Origin: Streptomyces scabiei 87.22 | GTDB lineage: Bacteria > Actinomycetota > Actinomycetes > Streptomycetales > Streptomycetaceae | Length of the DNA: 64,000 nt | Direction: 5' to 3' | NCBI RefSeq assembly: GCF_000091305.1 | Contig: NC_013929.1 | Coordinates: 3,596,001 to 3,660,000 of the forward strand | Part shown: positions 1-8,856 of the stretch, one piece after another | Layout: the number at the start of each line of letters is the position of its first letter | Position numbering within the stretch: the first letter of the stretch is position 1 | Position numbers and translations under genes: made by a program | The notes under the pieces: model-generated | What the model was told of the DNA's origin: nothing | Databases searched by the model: none | The model's input: only the letters and a program-made list of their open reading frames with translations

Positions 1-146
1 AGGAGCCCCGCGCCGACCGCCGCGAGCAGCATGTTGCTCCGCTTGTGGCCGGCCCACAGCAGGAGCGCGCCCGCGGCGACCGCCAGCACACGGAACTCAC
101 CGTTGAACACCACGAGCACGCCAAGTATCGCCAGTGCCACCCACAT
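1..146 (-). CDS. Small membrane protein, 3' part only
   Basis: The minus strand reads from an ATG at 146 and is still open at the left edge. The visible 48 residues are mostly hydrophobic, with two likely membrane segments (VALAILGVLVVF and VLAVAAGALLLW) separated by a short polar stretch and followed by a basic HKR loop. This is the pattern of a small integral membrane protein. It is divergent from the CPCC gene to its right. I do not recognise the family. The gene is truncated by the window, so total length is unknown. Confidence 0.55.
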   Translation of the reverse strand, partial: MWVALAILGVLVVFNGEFRVLAVAAGALLLWAGHKRSNMLLAAVGAGL

Positions 147-278
147 GGGGTCCCCTCCCGGCCCGGACCAACTCCCTGAGAAAGAACTGCCCGCCCGGGG
201 AGATCGACACCCCCGGCCCGCGCCGCAGAGCGGCGAAATCCCTGGCACCCCGGCGGGGCCTTGGACAAGACTGCGCAG

Positions 279-659
279 GTGAGCGACTCCTGCCCTTGCC
301 CGTGCTGCGGGCACCGCGTACTCGGCGCGATGCCCGGCTCGTACGAGATCTGCCCCGTCTGCTTCTGGGAGGACGACGAGGTCCAGTTCCGCTGGCCGAC
401 CATGAGCGGTGGCGCGAACAAGGTCTCCCTGATCGAGGCCCAGCGGAACTACCAGGACTTCGGCGCCTGCGACCAGCACGGCCGACAGTACGTCCGCCCG
501 CCGCTCGCGGACGAGCCGCTCGACCCCGCCTGGCGCCCCATCGACCTGACGCGCGACTCCTTCGAGGACTGGGACGCCGAGGACCGGGCCCCGTGGCCCG
601 ACGACCGCTCGGTGCTCTGCTGGTGGCTCCCCGCTTTCTGGCGCCGGGACCACCCATGA
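279..659 (+). CDS. CPCC family cysteine-rich protein
   Basis: About 126 residues if the GTG at 279 is used; a TTG at 261 would add six residues and neither start has a clear ribosome site. The N-terminus carries CPCPCCGHRVL followed by CPVCFWEDD, which is the hallmark of the cysteine-rich CPCC family (two CxxC-type knuckles, presumably zinc binding). The rest is acidic and tryptophan-rich, ending WWLPAFWRRDHP. Family members are small cytoplasmic proteins of unknown function. The stop overlaps a following ATG (ATGA at 656), suggesting a two-gene operon whose second gene appears decayed. Confidence 0.75.
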   Translation: MSDSCPCPCCGHRVLGAMPGSYEICPVCFWEDDEVQFRWPTMSGGANKVSLIEAQRNYQDFGACDQHGRQYVRPPLADEPLDPAWRPIDLTRDSFEDWDAEDRAPWPDDRSVLCWWLPAFWRRDHP

Positions 660-898
660 CCACCCACATGGGGCGACTCATCCAGCAACTCGACGACGCG
701 ACCGGCCCGTCGTACGACGCCCGCGCAGAACTGCAGCGAGCCGGAATACATCTCGACCCACTTCACGGAGGTCGAGCACCTGGTCGAAGAGTCCGGCACC
801 TGGTCCCTGCTCGAAGCCTCCGAAGCCCCCGCCGACGACAACATCCTCGTCGCCCCCCACCTGGATCGACCGTACCGGCGTGTACCCGGAAAGGTGAC
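656..898 (+). pseudogene. Possible decayed ORF downstream of CPCC gene
   Basis: An ATG at 656 overlaps the stop of the CPCC gene and opens with MTTHMGRLIQQLDDATG, a plausible coding start. After about 30 residues the frame becomes arginine/proline-rich, typical of out-of-frame high-GC DNA, while an adjacent frame gives sensible protein (THFTEVEHLVEESGTWSLL, then SEAPADDNILVAPHL). This suggests one gene broken by a frameshift. I do not recognise the family. A sequencing error would look the same. Confidence 0.3.
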
Positions 899-900
899 CG

Positions 901-1530
901 ATGCCGTCCCAGCACCCCGAGGAAGTCGGCTACGGCCACGTGGTCGAGAGCTATGTGACGAGGATGTACGGCGGCCTCCCGCGCTGTCTCGTCCTGAACG
1001 GCGGACGGTTCCTGGGCCCCCGGTGGTGGCACACCACACGCTTTACCCGGCACCTGATCGCTGACGCCTCCGCGATCAACGACGAGGAGCTGGAAGCCCT
1101 CCTCGGGTACGAATGGCGCTCGCGTCTCACCGCAGGCTGGCTGATCGGCGTCGACCGCCGCGAACGGTTCCGAGCACGTATCGGCGACCTGCTCCTGGCC
1201 GGCGAGGTCTGCTATTCCGGCAGCGCCTACTGCTTCGCCCTGGCCCGCTTCGGCACACCCGTCGACGCTGAGATCCTCACCGCCTACCTCGACCGCTATC
1301 TCCCCCGGACCGACCTCCACTACGACCAGCCCGCCGCCCTGGGCGCCCTCCTCCGCCTCGACGCCCGCCTCGGCACCCACCACGCCGACAGCTTCACGGT
1401 GCCCGACGGCCTCTGGGACGAGTGGGCCAAGGGCGTGGGACGCCTCGGCTACTCCAACCACACCCCCGCCGAACAGCGCCGCTGGACAGACCTCCAGTGC
1501 GACTTCGCCAACGGCTGGCGACGCCAGTAG
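901..1530 (+). CDS. DUF6000 family protein
   Basis: 209 residues from an ATG with an upstream AAAGG at good spacing. The central block WRSRLTAGWLIGVDRRERF, followed by CFALARFGTPVDAEILTAYL and LPRTDLHYDQPAALGALL, matches what I remember of the DUF6000 family: helical, soluble, of unknown function, common in Streptomyces. Length is typical and the frame is intact. It ends just before a strong bidirectional terminator and appears to belong to the chromosomal flank of the island. Family assignment is from memory of the motif. Confidence 0.65.
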   Translation: MPSQHPEEVGYGHVVESYVTRMYGGLPRCLVLNGGRFLGPRWWHTTRFTRHLIADASAINDEELEALLGYEWRSRLTAGWLIGVDRRERFRARIGDLLLAGEVCYSGSAYCFALARFGTPVDAEILTAYLDRYLPRTDLHYDQPAALGALLRLDARLGTHHADSFTVPDGLWDEWAKGVGRLGYSNHTPAEQRRWTDLQCDFANGWRRQ

Positions 1531-1545
1531 GTCGCGGCGGACCAC

Positions 1546-1587
1546 AAAGGCCGCCCGACCCACTTCGCCGCAGGTCAGACGGCCTTT
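1546..1587. terminator. Bidirectional intrinsic terminator
   Basis: A 15-base arm beginning AAAGGCCGCCCGACC is complementary to GGTCAGACGGCCTTT with two wobble-type positions, separated by a 12-base loop. One arm ends in a T-tract and the other begins with an A-tract, so it can work in both directions. It lies between the DUF6000 stop and the ychF-like stop codon at 1599-1601, which is where a terminator for two convergent genes would sit. Confidence 0.75.
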
Positions 1588-1598
1588 CGTCGAACGTA

Positions 1599-1687
1599 TT
1601 AGACGTTGAAGCGGAACGTTAACAGTAAGGCTCTCACCTGCGTAAACGGGGTTCTGAGAGATTCCAGTCAGCACAGAATCAGCACGG
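1599..1687 (-). other. Attachment-like site, left copy (ychF 3' end plus arm repeats)
   Basis: On the minus strand TTCCGCTTCAACGTCTAA reads F-R-F-N-V-stop, the usual C-terminus of the ribosome-associated ATPase YchF. The rest of ychF is absent: sequence to the right diverges at once. From TTGAAGCGGAACGTT (1606-1620) to a 22-base block ending at 1687 it resembles the site at 21673-21779, and the last 22 bases are identical in both, including TCAGCAC twice. I read this as one end of an integrated element, with chromosome to the left and element to the right. Identification of ychF rests on the five residues and stop plus the terminator that follows. Confidence 0.6.
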
Positions 1688-1709
1688 CCCCCCGAGGACC
1701 GTCTTCTAC

Positions 1710-1889
1710 CTCGACGGCGTCGACCACCGAGCCCTTGGCCGGACGCTCGCACTTCGGCGGCCGGTCGCTGGCCAATGCCCGCTTGACCGTGTTCTTCGAG
1801 ATGCCCAGATGCCTCGCGATCGCCCGGACCTGCATCTGCTCGGCCCGGTGCAGCCTGCGAATCTCCGCCCAGTCCTCCACGCAGATCAC
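1710..1889 (-). pseudogene. IS21-family transposase IstA, N-terminal fragment
   Basis: The first 60 residues read from 1889 (VEDWAEIRRLHRAEQM, then AIARHLGISKNTVKRAL) are the N-terminal helix-turn-helix of IS21-type IstA transposases found in Streptomyces. Intact IstA is about 400-500 residues; here the frame leaves the family after roughly residue 60 and stops at 1668. No DDE domain and no IstB follow. It is a remnant lying just inside the left attachment-like site. Confidence 0.7.
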
Positions 1890-2107
1890 CCTCTCCCTCC
1901 TGACCTCAGATCAAGATCAGGTTCGGGCGAAGATCACCAAGTGGGTCACTGTCGGCCCTCCGTGGCCCTGGCACTGATAGTGATCCAGAACCAGGATTCG
2001 AGCGACGCCGAGAGGCGGGCGCGCCGGTATGACCGCCCGCTGCGCTGCTCCCTCGGCCGACGCGTCGTAGGCACGTGACACTGGTGCTCGCCTCGCGGCA
2101 GGCCCGG

Positions 2108-3295
2108 TCACCAGGTCATGGGCAGCTCATGGATGCCGTAGGTGGCCATGTCGTGCCGGAACGGCAGGTCTTCCAGAGCGCAGGCGAGCCGCATGCCGGG
2201 CAGCCGTCGGATCACCGCGGGAATGGCCTCCTGGAGTTCGACTCGGGCCAGTGCCTGGCCGACGCACTGGTGGGGTCCGTAACCGAAGCCGACATGGGGC
2301 ACGGACGGGCGGTCGAAGTCGAGTTCGTCCGGGTTCGGGAAGACACTCTCGTCCCGGTTGGCCAGGGGGAGCGCCGCCACCACCATCTGGCCGGCCCGCA
2401 CCGTGACGCCGCCCACCTCGACGTCCTCGGTGGCGATCCTGCCCAGTCCGAGCTGCGAGACGGTGTGATAGCGCAGCAACTCCTCGACGAGCAGGGGTAT
2501 CCGCTCCGGGTGTTCGTGGACGACGGAGAACTTCTCCGGCTGCAGTGCATAACTCACCAAGGACAGCGAGATGGTGCTGGCCGTCGTGTCGTAGCCCCCG
2601 ACGATGAGCATGAGGATCACGCCGATGGTCTCGTGGAAGGTGAGCTGCTTCTCCTGGTACGGGCCCGTCACCAGGCGCCGGATCAGGCTGTCCTCGGGCA
2701 GTTCGGAGGGGTCCTGGACGAGCCCGCCGATGTACTCGCCGAGTGTCCGGAACACCTCGGCACCTTCGTCCTCGCTCCCCACCGCCGAGACCACGCCCTT
2801 GACGCATCGGGTGAGCAACGCGCGGTCCTCGGCCGGAATCCCCAGCAGCCGGAAGACGGTCGCGGACGCGACCGGTACGGCGAAGGCCTCGAGCATGTCC
2901 TGGGGAGGCGCGGTCTCGGCGAGCCCGTCGAGCACACCCTGGACGATCTCGCGGATCGCGGGGCGCAGCAGCTCGATGTGCTTGGGCAGGAACTCGCGTG
3001 CGATGGTGCCTCGCAGGCGCCGGTGATCAGGATTGTCGGTGCGTACGAACGGCGGTGCCGCGGCCTGCGACTGGAGCGTCGGAGTGAGTTCGGTGAAGTT
3101 GGGTCGGCGCGAGTCCGAGCTGAACCGCCTGTCCTGCAGCACGGTCCGCACATCCTCATACCCGGAGAACACGTGCGCCGGCGTGCCGTTCCACAGACCG
3201 ACCTTCGCCACCGGGCAGGACTTGGCCTCCGGGTAGATGTGATAGGGCTCCAACGGCGAGTTCGCCGGGTCGACCTGGGTGGCCGGAGATTCCAT
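2108..3295 (-). CDS. txtC: Cytochrome P450 TxtC, thaxtomin hydroxylase
   Basis: 395 residues from an ATG at 3295 preceded by GGAAAGGAA at good spacing; an upstream in-frame ATG at 3361 is less likely. Family hallmarks are the I-helix GGYDTTAST, the K-helix EELLR (ExxR) and the heme loop FGYGPHQCVGQALARVE with Cys344 as the likely thiolate ligand. It closes the txtA-txtB-txtH-txtC order on the minus strand. In the known pathway TxtC is a soluble P450 that hydroxylates the N-methylated diketopiperazine at the phenylalanyl alpha-carbon and ring, giving thaxtomin A. Assignment rests on family motifs plus the cluster; substrate is inferred from the pathway. Confidence 0.9.
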   Translation of the reverse strand: MESPATQVDPANSPLEPYHIYPEAKSCPVAKVGLWNGTPAHVFSGYEDVRTVLQDRRFSSDSRRPNFTELTPTLQSQAAAPPFVRTDNPDHRRLRGTIAREFLPKHIELLRPAIREIVQGVLDGLAETAPPQDMLEAFAVPVASATVFRLLGIPAEDRALLTRCVKGVVSAVGSEDEGAEVFRTLGEYIGGLVQDPSELPEDSLIRRLVTGPYQEKQLTFHETIGVILMLIVGGYDTTASTISLSLVSYALQPEKFSVVHEHPERIPLLVEELLRYHTVSQLGLGRIATEDVEVGGVTVRAGQMVVAALPLANRDESVFPNPDELDFDRPSVPHVGFGYGPHQCVGQALARVELQEAIPAVIRRLPGMRLACALEDLPFRHDMATYGIHELPMTW

Positions 3296-3357
3296 GGTGT
3301 CGTTTCCTTTCCAAGACCGCAGGCCTGGGCCGTGCGGCGTCGTGACGGCGTCTCGCG

Positions 3358-3540
3358 TCATACCGCCTGGTCGAAACTGAAGAAGCGGTCCGGGTCACAG
3401 GCCGCCTTGACCCGGGAGAGCCGGGCGGCGTTGTCGCGGTAGTACTCACGTCAGTCCTGCAGGTCCGGCTCGGTGAATCCGCCGTAGGTGCCGTGCGACG
3501 CGGTCGGCTGCCCAACAAGTACTGCGCGTCCAGGTGCCAG
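3358..3540 (-). pseudogene. FAD-linked (berberine-bridge type) oxidoreductase, C-terminal remnant
   Basis: The minus strand ends with EYYRDNAARLSRVKAACDP followed by DRFFSFDQAV and a stop, the classic BBE C-terminus of FAD-binding oxidoreductases. Just upstream, GTYGGFTEPDLQD runs into a TGA exactly where the family has tryptophan (D-W-R-E), so one TGG-to-TGA change is visible. Further upstream WHLDAQYLLG is in another frame, showing at least one frameshift. The flavin domain is missing. Its stop overlaps the upstream alternative ATG of txtC (3361). It is a dead gene between txtH and txtC. Confidence 0.7.
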
Positions 3541-4055
3541 GACGCCGTCGCGGCCGGGTCGACGCGGCCATCACACGCTCGTGACCGCTGCGCCCGCCGT
3601 CCGTGAACACGCCGAGGACGGCGTCTACGACAGAACCGGCGACGGGTGCGGAATGGAGGTCACCCTTGATGGCGGCGGAGCCGACACGTGGCAGGCGCGC
3701 TCCTTCCCGGGTGCCCACCCGATGGCAGGCACGAACCCTCGTCGGCACCTACGCCGGACTCGCCGGGTTTCCGGAAGGTCTCCAGCATCGCGCCGAGACA
3801 GTCCGTCTCCGTCGTCCGGCGTTCGGCTGGGTGGGGCACCGACGTGCCCCACCCAGCCGGTCCAGCACCGCCCAAGCGCTTCGCCCGGCCCCGGCCGGCC
3901 TTCGGGACCACCACCGGAGCCGGTGCGGCGTCGGTGCCGTACGAGACCATCGGCAGGGACACCACGTCCTCGGAATCGGCGGTCGCCCAGCCGAGCCAGC
4001 CGTAAACGGCCCGGTTCTCGGCGACCCGTGGCCCCGCTCGATGTTATTGGCCGGG
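3541..4055. other. Non-coding stretch between txtH and the oxidase remnant
   Basis: No convincing gene. One minus-strand frame around 3660-4020 contains protein-like text (VYGWLGWATADSEDVVSLPM, then VSYGTDAAPAPVVVPKAG) that I cannot assign; it has no clean start and degrades toward 3660. It may be further debris of the decayed oxidase or of another gene. Confidence 0.4.
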
Positions 4056-4253
4056 TCATTCACGGACGGACGCCGGGCGCATGTCCGTCCATTCCTTCTC
4101 GATGTACTCAAGGGCGCTTCCGCGGGGGCTCGGCCCGCTCACGGAACGCCACCCGGAGGGGATGTCGGCGAAATTCGGCCAGAGTGAGAACTGGCCTTCC
4201 TCGTTGCGGAGCACATGGAACTGCCCGTCATGGTCGTCGAAGGGTGAGGGCAC
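4056..4253 (-). CDS. txtH: MbtH-like protein TxtH
   Basis: 65 residues from a GTG at 4253 with AGGAG about eight bases upstream. The sequence PFDDHDGQFHVL, then SLWPNFADIPSGW and YIEKEWTDMRP carries the conserved tryptophans and full length of the MbtH family. MbtH-like proteins bind NRPS adenylation domains in the cytoplasm and are needed for their folding or activity. TxtH does this for the TxtA and TxtB A-domains. It sits about 90 bases after the txtB stop, so the two are probably co-transcribed. Confidence 0.92.
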   Translation of the reverse strand: MPSPFDDHDGQFHVLRNEEGQFSLWPNFADIPSGWRSVSGPSPRGSALEYIEKEWTDMRPASVRE

Positions 4254-4342
4254 GGTGAATTTCTCCTAGTCGGCAAAGAGGGCCCGGCACCGGGAATTGA
4301 CGGTGCTTTCGGTGGCTTTCGCGATGATTCGGGGTCGGACGG

Positions 4343-7300
4343 CTACGGCCGTGGTGAGAAGGCCCGCCGTTCCGGCTCGGTGAGGATGTCCAGGGTGTGA
4401 AGGCGTGCGTCCGGGTCGCGGACCGCGGCGGACAGCAGCAGGAGATACCGCTCCAGGAGCAGTTCGACTGTCTCCTGGGAGAAGAGGTCCGAGCTGTACT
4501 CGGTACGGCCGGTGAGGCCCTGGGCGAGGCCGGCGCTGTCCCGGCTCTCGTCCCAGTTGAACATCAGATCGAAGCGGGCCGTTCCGGTGTTCGGGGGCGG
4601 TTCGGGGGTGAGGGTGACGGAGTCGGCCCGATGGCCGTCGCCGGGCGGTGCGTGCAGGACGAGGGCCGTCTGGTAGAGCGGGTGACGTGCCGGGTGGCGT
4701 GCCGGGTTGACGCGATCCACCACCTGGTCGAACGGGACCTCCTGGTGGGTGAAGGCGTCGAGGTCCACGGCCCGGGTCCGAGCGAGCAGGGTGCGGAACG
4801 TCGGGTCGCCCGAGGTGTCGACGCGAAGGACGACACTGTTGGCGAACAGCCCGACGAGGTCGTCCAGCGCGGGGTCCGTGCGCGCCGCGGCAGCGGTGCC
4901 GACGACGATGTCGGTGCCGCCGCCCAGCCGGGTCAGCAGTGCCGCGAGCGCGGCGTGCAGCACCATGAAGAGCGTCGCGCCCGTCTCCCGCGCGCAGTTG
5001 AGCAGTTCCTGATGGAGGGAGGCTTCGACGTGGGTGTGGACGGTGCCGCCACGATAGGTAGGTCTGGCCGGACGGCTCCGGTCGGCCGGCAGCCGCGTCT
5101 CGACCGGAAGACCGCGCAGCGTCCGCTCCCAGAAGGCGAGCTGGCGCCCGAAGCCGCTGCCGCGGTCCTGCGCCTCGGCTGCTTGCTCGTTGTGCCATAC
5201 GGCGTAGTCGCGATAGTGAACCGGCAGCGGCTGCCACTGCGGGGCCCGCTGCCCCAGCCGCGCCCGGTAGGCGTGCGCCAGGTCCGCCGTCAGGGGGGCC
5301 AGCGACCAGGCGTCCACGGTGATGTGGTGCATCAGGAGCAGGAGCGTGTACCGGTCCTGTCCGTGCCGGAACAGGCGTGCGCGCAGGGGAAGGTCCGTCC
5401 TGAGCTCGAAGGGTTCCGCCGCGGCCCGCGCCAGGTGGCCGGCCAGACGGTCTTCGGCGGCGTCGGTCTCATGAAGGACCACCGCGGCGTCCTCGGGGGC
5501 GAGGACCCGTTGGCGGGGGCCGTCACCGTCATCGGGGAAGACGGTACGCAGGGGTTCGTGACGAGCCACGACGTCATCGAGTGCGGTCCGCAGCGCCCCG
5601 GTGTCCACCCGGCCCGTGATCCGCAGGCAGTACGGCACGTTGTAGATCCGGCTCGCGGGTCCGCCGAGTTGGTTGATGAACCACATGCCGTACTGGCTGT
5701 GCGAGAGCGGCACCGCCGCGTGGTTCTCGTCGCGGCAGAGCAACAGCGGGCGGAGCCTGCTCGCCGGAGCGGTACGCCCGGCCAGGCCCTCGACGGTCGG
5801 TGTCTCGAAGATCCAGGCGATCGGAACATCGACTTCGAGGTGTTTCGCGATACGGCCGACGAGGCGCGTGGCCAGTAGCGAGTTGCCGCCCAGGGCGAAG
5901 AAGTCGGCGTCCCTCGGCACCCCGGGCAGGCCGAGCACATCGGCGAAGAGATTGGCGAGGATCTCCTCGCGCGGAGTGCGGGGCGCCTGCCCGTCAGCCC
6001 GCGGGAACAGGGCGGGACGGGGCAGCGCCGTGCGGTCGAGCTTGCCGTTGACGGTGAGGGGGAGCGACGCGATGCGTACCACGGCGCTGGGCCGCAGGTA
6101 CGCGGGGAGCCTGGCGGCCAGATAGCCGGGGAGCTTGCCCATCAGGGCGTTGCCGGTCCGGTGCGTGGTCGGCTGGTTGGCGTGGTCACCGGGCGACGTC
6201 CTGCCGCTGTCGGCGGACTCCGCCAGCGGGACGGCGCCCGGTTCACCGCCCACGGGTGTGAAACAGGCGTCCAGTCGCGTGGGGTCCTGCGCCGACCACG
6301 TGAGGTGGACCTCGCAGCCGGCGCCCCCGCCCAGGGCGTGCAGTTCCTCGGGGTCGATCCCTGCCGCCGGTTCTTGCAGCAACCGCAACGGCTCGTCGAG
6401 CGACCGGGCCGTGGTCAGCGCCGTCGCGGCCGATGCCTCACCGAGGATCCGGCTGTTCGGCACGCCGCGCAGCAGCAGCGACGTGCGGGTGCGGGCCAGC
6501 AGGCCGGACAACTCCTGCAGTCCGCTGACATCCGTGCCCCAGGTCAGTGTCTGCGCGTCCGGCGCAGCGGTACCGGTTTCCACCGGCTCCTTGATGAGCA
6601 CCGCGTCGTACCGGTAGCGGGTCAGTTCGTTGTGGTGCGTGCCGCGCTGCACCGCTGTGCGTACCCCGCGGAGCTGCGGGATCCACCGGGGTACCGCGGC
6701 GAAGAACGCGGGGTCGAGGAGCAACTCCTTCTCATCCACCAGGTCCTGCTCGACCGCCGCGCGGACGGCGGAGGCAGAGGCTTCCCGCCGGGTGGCGGAG
6801 CGCAGCCGGACGGCGCTGCGCAGCGGGCGCAGCAGACGCAGGTGCCGGATGTCGCCGACGAACACCCGGCCGCCCGGCGCCAGCAGGCGTGCCGCCTCGC
6901 GCAGGACGCTCACCAGGTAGTCGGCCGACGGAAAGTACTGGATCACCGAGTTGAGGACAACGGTGTCGAAGTACCCCTCGGGGAGGCCGGGGAGGTCGTG
7001 TGCGGGACCGTGCAGCAGGTGGACCTTCTCCCGCAGCACCGGGTCGACGTCCACCTTCTTGCCGAGTGTCTCGATCACCTCGGCGGAGAAGTCGGTGGCC
7101 CAGTACGCCTCGCAGTCACCGGCGAGGCGGGACAGCAGCAGCCCGGTGCCCACGCCGATCTCCAGTACCCGGCGCGGTCGCAGGGCACGGATGCTGTCGA
7201 CCGTGGCGTCCCGCCAGGCTTGCATCTGAGGCACGGGAATGGGCTCGCCGTCGTAGGTGCTGTTCCAGCCGCTGAAGTCCTCCCCCAGGGGGAGCGCTCC

Positions 7301-8809
7301 CACTGCGCTGTAGACCTCGTCGTAGAGCCGTTGCCATTCCTCGACGTGCTCCGAGGTGGTGTCGTCGGCCTGCCGCACGGCCGGGTGGTCCGGCACGACA
7401 TAGGCGACGAGCCTCTGGTCTCCCGGAGTGTCCTCCCGGACCACCACCGCGGCCTGCGCGACCTCGGGATGGTCGCGCAGCACGGCTTCGACCTCGCCGG
7501 GCTCCACTCGGAAACCCCGTATCTTCGCCTGGTCGTCGACCCGGCCCACGAACTCCAGTTGCCCGTCGTCACGCACCCTCACCCGGTCGCCGGTCCGGTA
7601 CATCCGCTCGCCCGGCGTCCCGAAGGGGTCGGCCACGAACCGCTCGGCGGTCAGCGCGGGCCGCCCCAGGTACCCGCGGGCCAGCCCCGCTCCGGCGATG
7701 TGGATCTCTCCGACCGCTCCCGGCGGTACCGGCCGGAGCCGCTCGTCGAGGACGTGGATGCGGGTGTCCGAGAGCGGACGGCCGATGGGCGGGATGCCTG
7801 CCCCGGCCAACGGTCCGCTCATGGTCGCGGAGACGGTCGATTCGGTCGGTCCGTACGCGTTCACCAGCAGCCGGCCCGGCGACCAGCGGCGCACCAGCTC
7901 GCTGTTGCAGGCCTCGCCCACATTGACGACGGTGGCCCCGGCGGGCAGAGCGCCGTCCGGCAGGGCGGCGAGCGTGGAGGCCGGCAGGGTGAAGTGGGTG
8001 ATGCCCTCCTCGGCGGCGAGCGCACTGAACTCCGGTCCGGGCAGGAGCCGTTCACGCGGTGCGACCACCAGCGTGGCGCCAGTGAGCAAGGCCATCGACA
8101 CGTCCCAGAAGGCGCCGTCGAAACTCGGCGAGGAAAAGAGCAGCAACCGGCTGGACGGCCCGATCCCCAGGTCCCGCGCATGGCTGCCCACCAGGCTGGC
8201 GATGCCGTGGTGGGTGAGGACCACTCCTTTGGGAGTACCGGTGGAACCCGAGGTGTAGATGACATAGGCCGGATGCCGGGTCCGGAGCGGGGCGCCGCGT
8301 TCGTCGTCCGCCACATCCGCCGCGGAGCAGTCGGCCAGGGTCCGTACGACGGCCGGGTCGTCCAGCACCACCGTGCGGGAGGCCGCCTCGGCCGGCAGCT
8401 CGGGCTCGATGTCACTCCTGGTCAGCACCAGCATGGGAGCGGCGTCGGCGAGCATGAACGCCAGCCGCTGCGGAGGATAGTCCGGATCCATCGGGAAGTA
8501 GCCGGCGCCCGATTTCAGTACGGCCGCCACGGCCACCACGAAGTCGGTCGAGCGCGGCAGGGCGAGACCGACCAGGCTCTCCGGGCCGGCGCCACGTGCG
8601 ATGAGCAACCTGGCGAGGCGGTTGGCCCGCCGGTTCAGTTCGGCGTAACTCAGCCGCTCGCTCGCGGAGTTGATCGCGGTGGATTCGGGGGCGGCGTCGA
8701 CACGGGCTTCGAAGAGCCGTCCCCATAGGCCGGGGGTGAACTCGGGGCCGGCCTGGGCCCCGGCGGGCGAGGCCGTGGTGCGGCTTCGCCCCGGCGGCAG
8801 CATGGACAT
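4343..8809 (-). CDS. txtB: Nonribosomal peptide synthetase TxtB (4-nitro-Trp module)
   Basis: 1488 residues from an ATG at 8809 with GAGG at the right distance; the open frame continues upstream but would overlap txtA. Order is A-MT-T-C: A3 YTSGSTGTPKG near residue 184, A5 NAYGPTEST near 314, A8 about 430, an inserted N-methyltransferase (VLEIGVGTGLLL near 546), A10 NGKLDR near 918, carrier serine in GGNSLL near 973 and a condensation domain with HHITVDAW near 1159. The second motif has alanine where HHxxxDG has glycine. No thioesterase follows, fitting release by cyclisation to a diketopiperazine. My reading of the specificity residues is D-G-W-T-V-V-A-V-S-K. By pathway knowledge TxtB loads 4-nitro-L-tryptophan. 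Confidence 0.92.
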   Translation of the reverse strand: MSMLPPGRSRTTASPAGAQAGPEFTPGLWGRLFEARVDAAPESTAINSASERLSYAELNRRANRLARLLIARGAGPESLVGLALPRSTDFVVAVAAVLKSGAGYFPMDPDYPPQRLAFMLADAAPMLVLTRSDIEPELPAEAASRTVVLDDPAVVRTLADCSAADVADDERGAPLRTRHPAYVIYTSGSTGTPKGVVLTHHGIASLVGSHARDLGIGPSSRLLLFSSPSFDGAFWDVSMALLTGATLVVAPRERLLPGPEFSALAAEEGITHFTLPASTLAALPDGALPAGATVVNVGEACNSELVRRWSPGRLLVNAYGPTESTVSATMSGPLAGAGIPPIGRPLSDTRIHVLDERLRPVPPGAVGEIHIAGAGLARGYLGRPALTAERFVADPFGTPGERMYRTGDRVRVRDDGQLEFVGRVDDQAKIRGFRVEPGEVEAVLRDHPEVAQAAVVVREDTPGDQRLVAYVVPDHPAVRQADDTTSEHVEEWQRLYDEVYSAVGALPLGEDFSGWNSTYDGEPIPVPQMQAWRDATVDSIRALRPRRVLEIGVGTGLLLSRLAGDCEAYWATDFSAEVIETLGKKVDVDPVLREKVHLLHGPAHDLPGLPEGYFDTVVLNSVIQYFPSADYLVSVLREAARLLAPGGRVFVGDIRHLRLLRPLRSAVRLRSATRREASASAVRAAVEQDLVDEKELLLDPAFFAAVPRWIPQLRGVRTAVQRGTHHNELTRYRYDAVLIKEPVETGTAAPDAQTLTWGTDVSGLQELSGLLARTRTSLLLRGVPNSRILGEASAATALTTARSLDEPLRLLQEPAAGIDPEELHALGGGAGCEVHLTWSAQDPTRLDACFTPVGGEPGAVPLAESADSGRTSPGDHANQPTTHRTGNALMGKLPGYLAARLPAYLRPSAVVRIASLPLTVNGKLDRTALPRPALFPRADGQAPRTPREEILANLFADVLGLPGVPRDADFFALGGNSLLATRLVGRIAKHLEVDVPIAWIFETPTVEGLAGRTAPASRLRPLLLCRDENHAAVPLSHSQYGMWFINQLGGPASRIYNVPYCLRITGRVDTGALRTALDDVVARHEPLRTVFPDDGDGPRQRVLAPEDAAVVLHETDAAEDRLAGHLARAAAEPFELRTDLPLRARLFRHGQDRYTLLLLMHHITVDAWSLAPLTADLAHAYRARLGQRAPQWQPLPVHYRDYAVWHNEQAAEAQDRGSGFGRQLAFWERTLRGLPVETRLPADRSRPARPTYRGGTVHTHVEASLHQELLNCARETGATLFMVLHAALAALLTRLGGGTDIVVGTAAAARTDPALDDLVGLFANSVVLRVDTSGDPTFRTLLARTRAVDLDAFTHQEVPFDQVVDRVNPARHPARHPLYQTALVLHAPPGDGHRADSVTLTPEPPPNTGTARFDLMFNWDESRDSAGLAQGLTGRTEYSSDLFSQETVELLLERYLLLLSAAVRDPDARLHTLDILTEPERRAFSPRP
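7289..7302. promoter_or_regulatory. CebR box inside txtB
   Basis: GGGGAGCGCTCCCA matches the palindromic CebR operator TGGGAGCGCTCCCA at 13 of 14 positions. CebR is the LacI-family cellulose-utilisation repressor released by cello-oligosaccharides. A CebR site inside txtB has been reported for thaxtomin clusters, so position as well as sequence agrees. Confidence 0.8.
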
Positions 8810-8856
8810 CGAGTGGACCTCACAGATGATGGGATCGGACGGGCTGGCCCTGGGAG

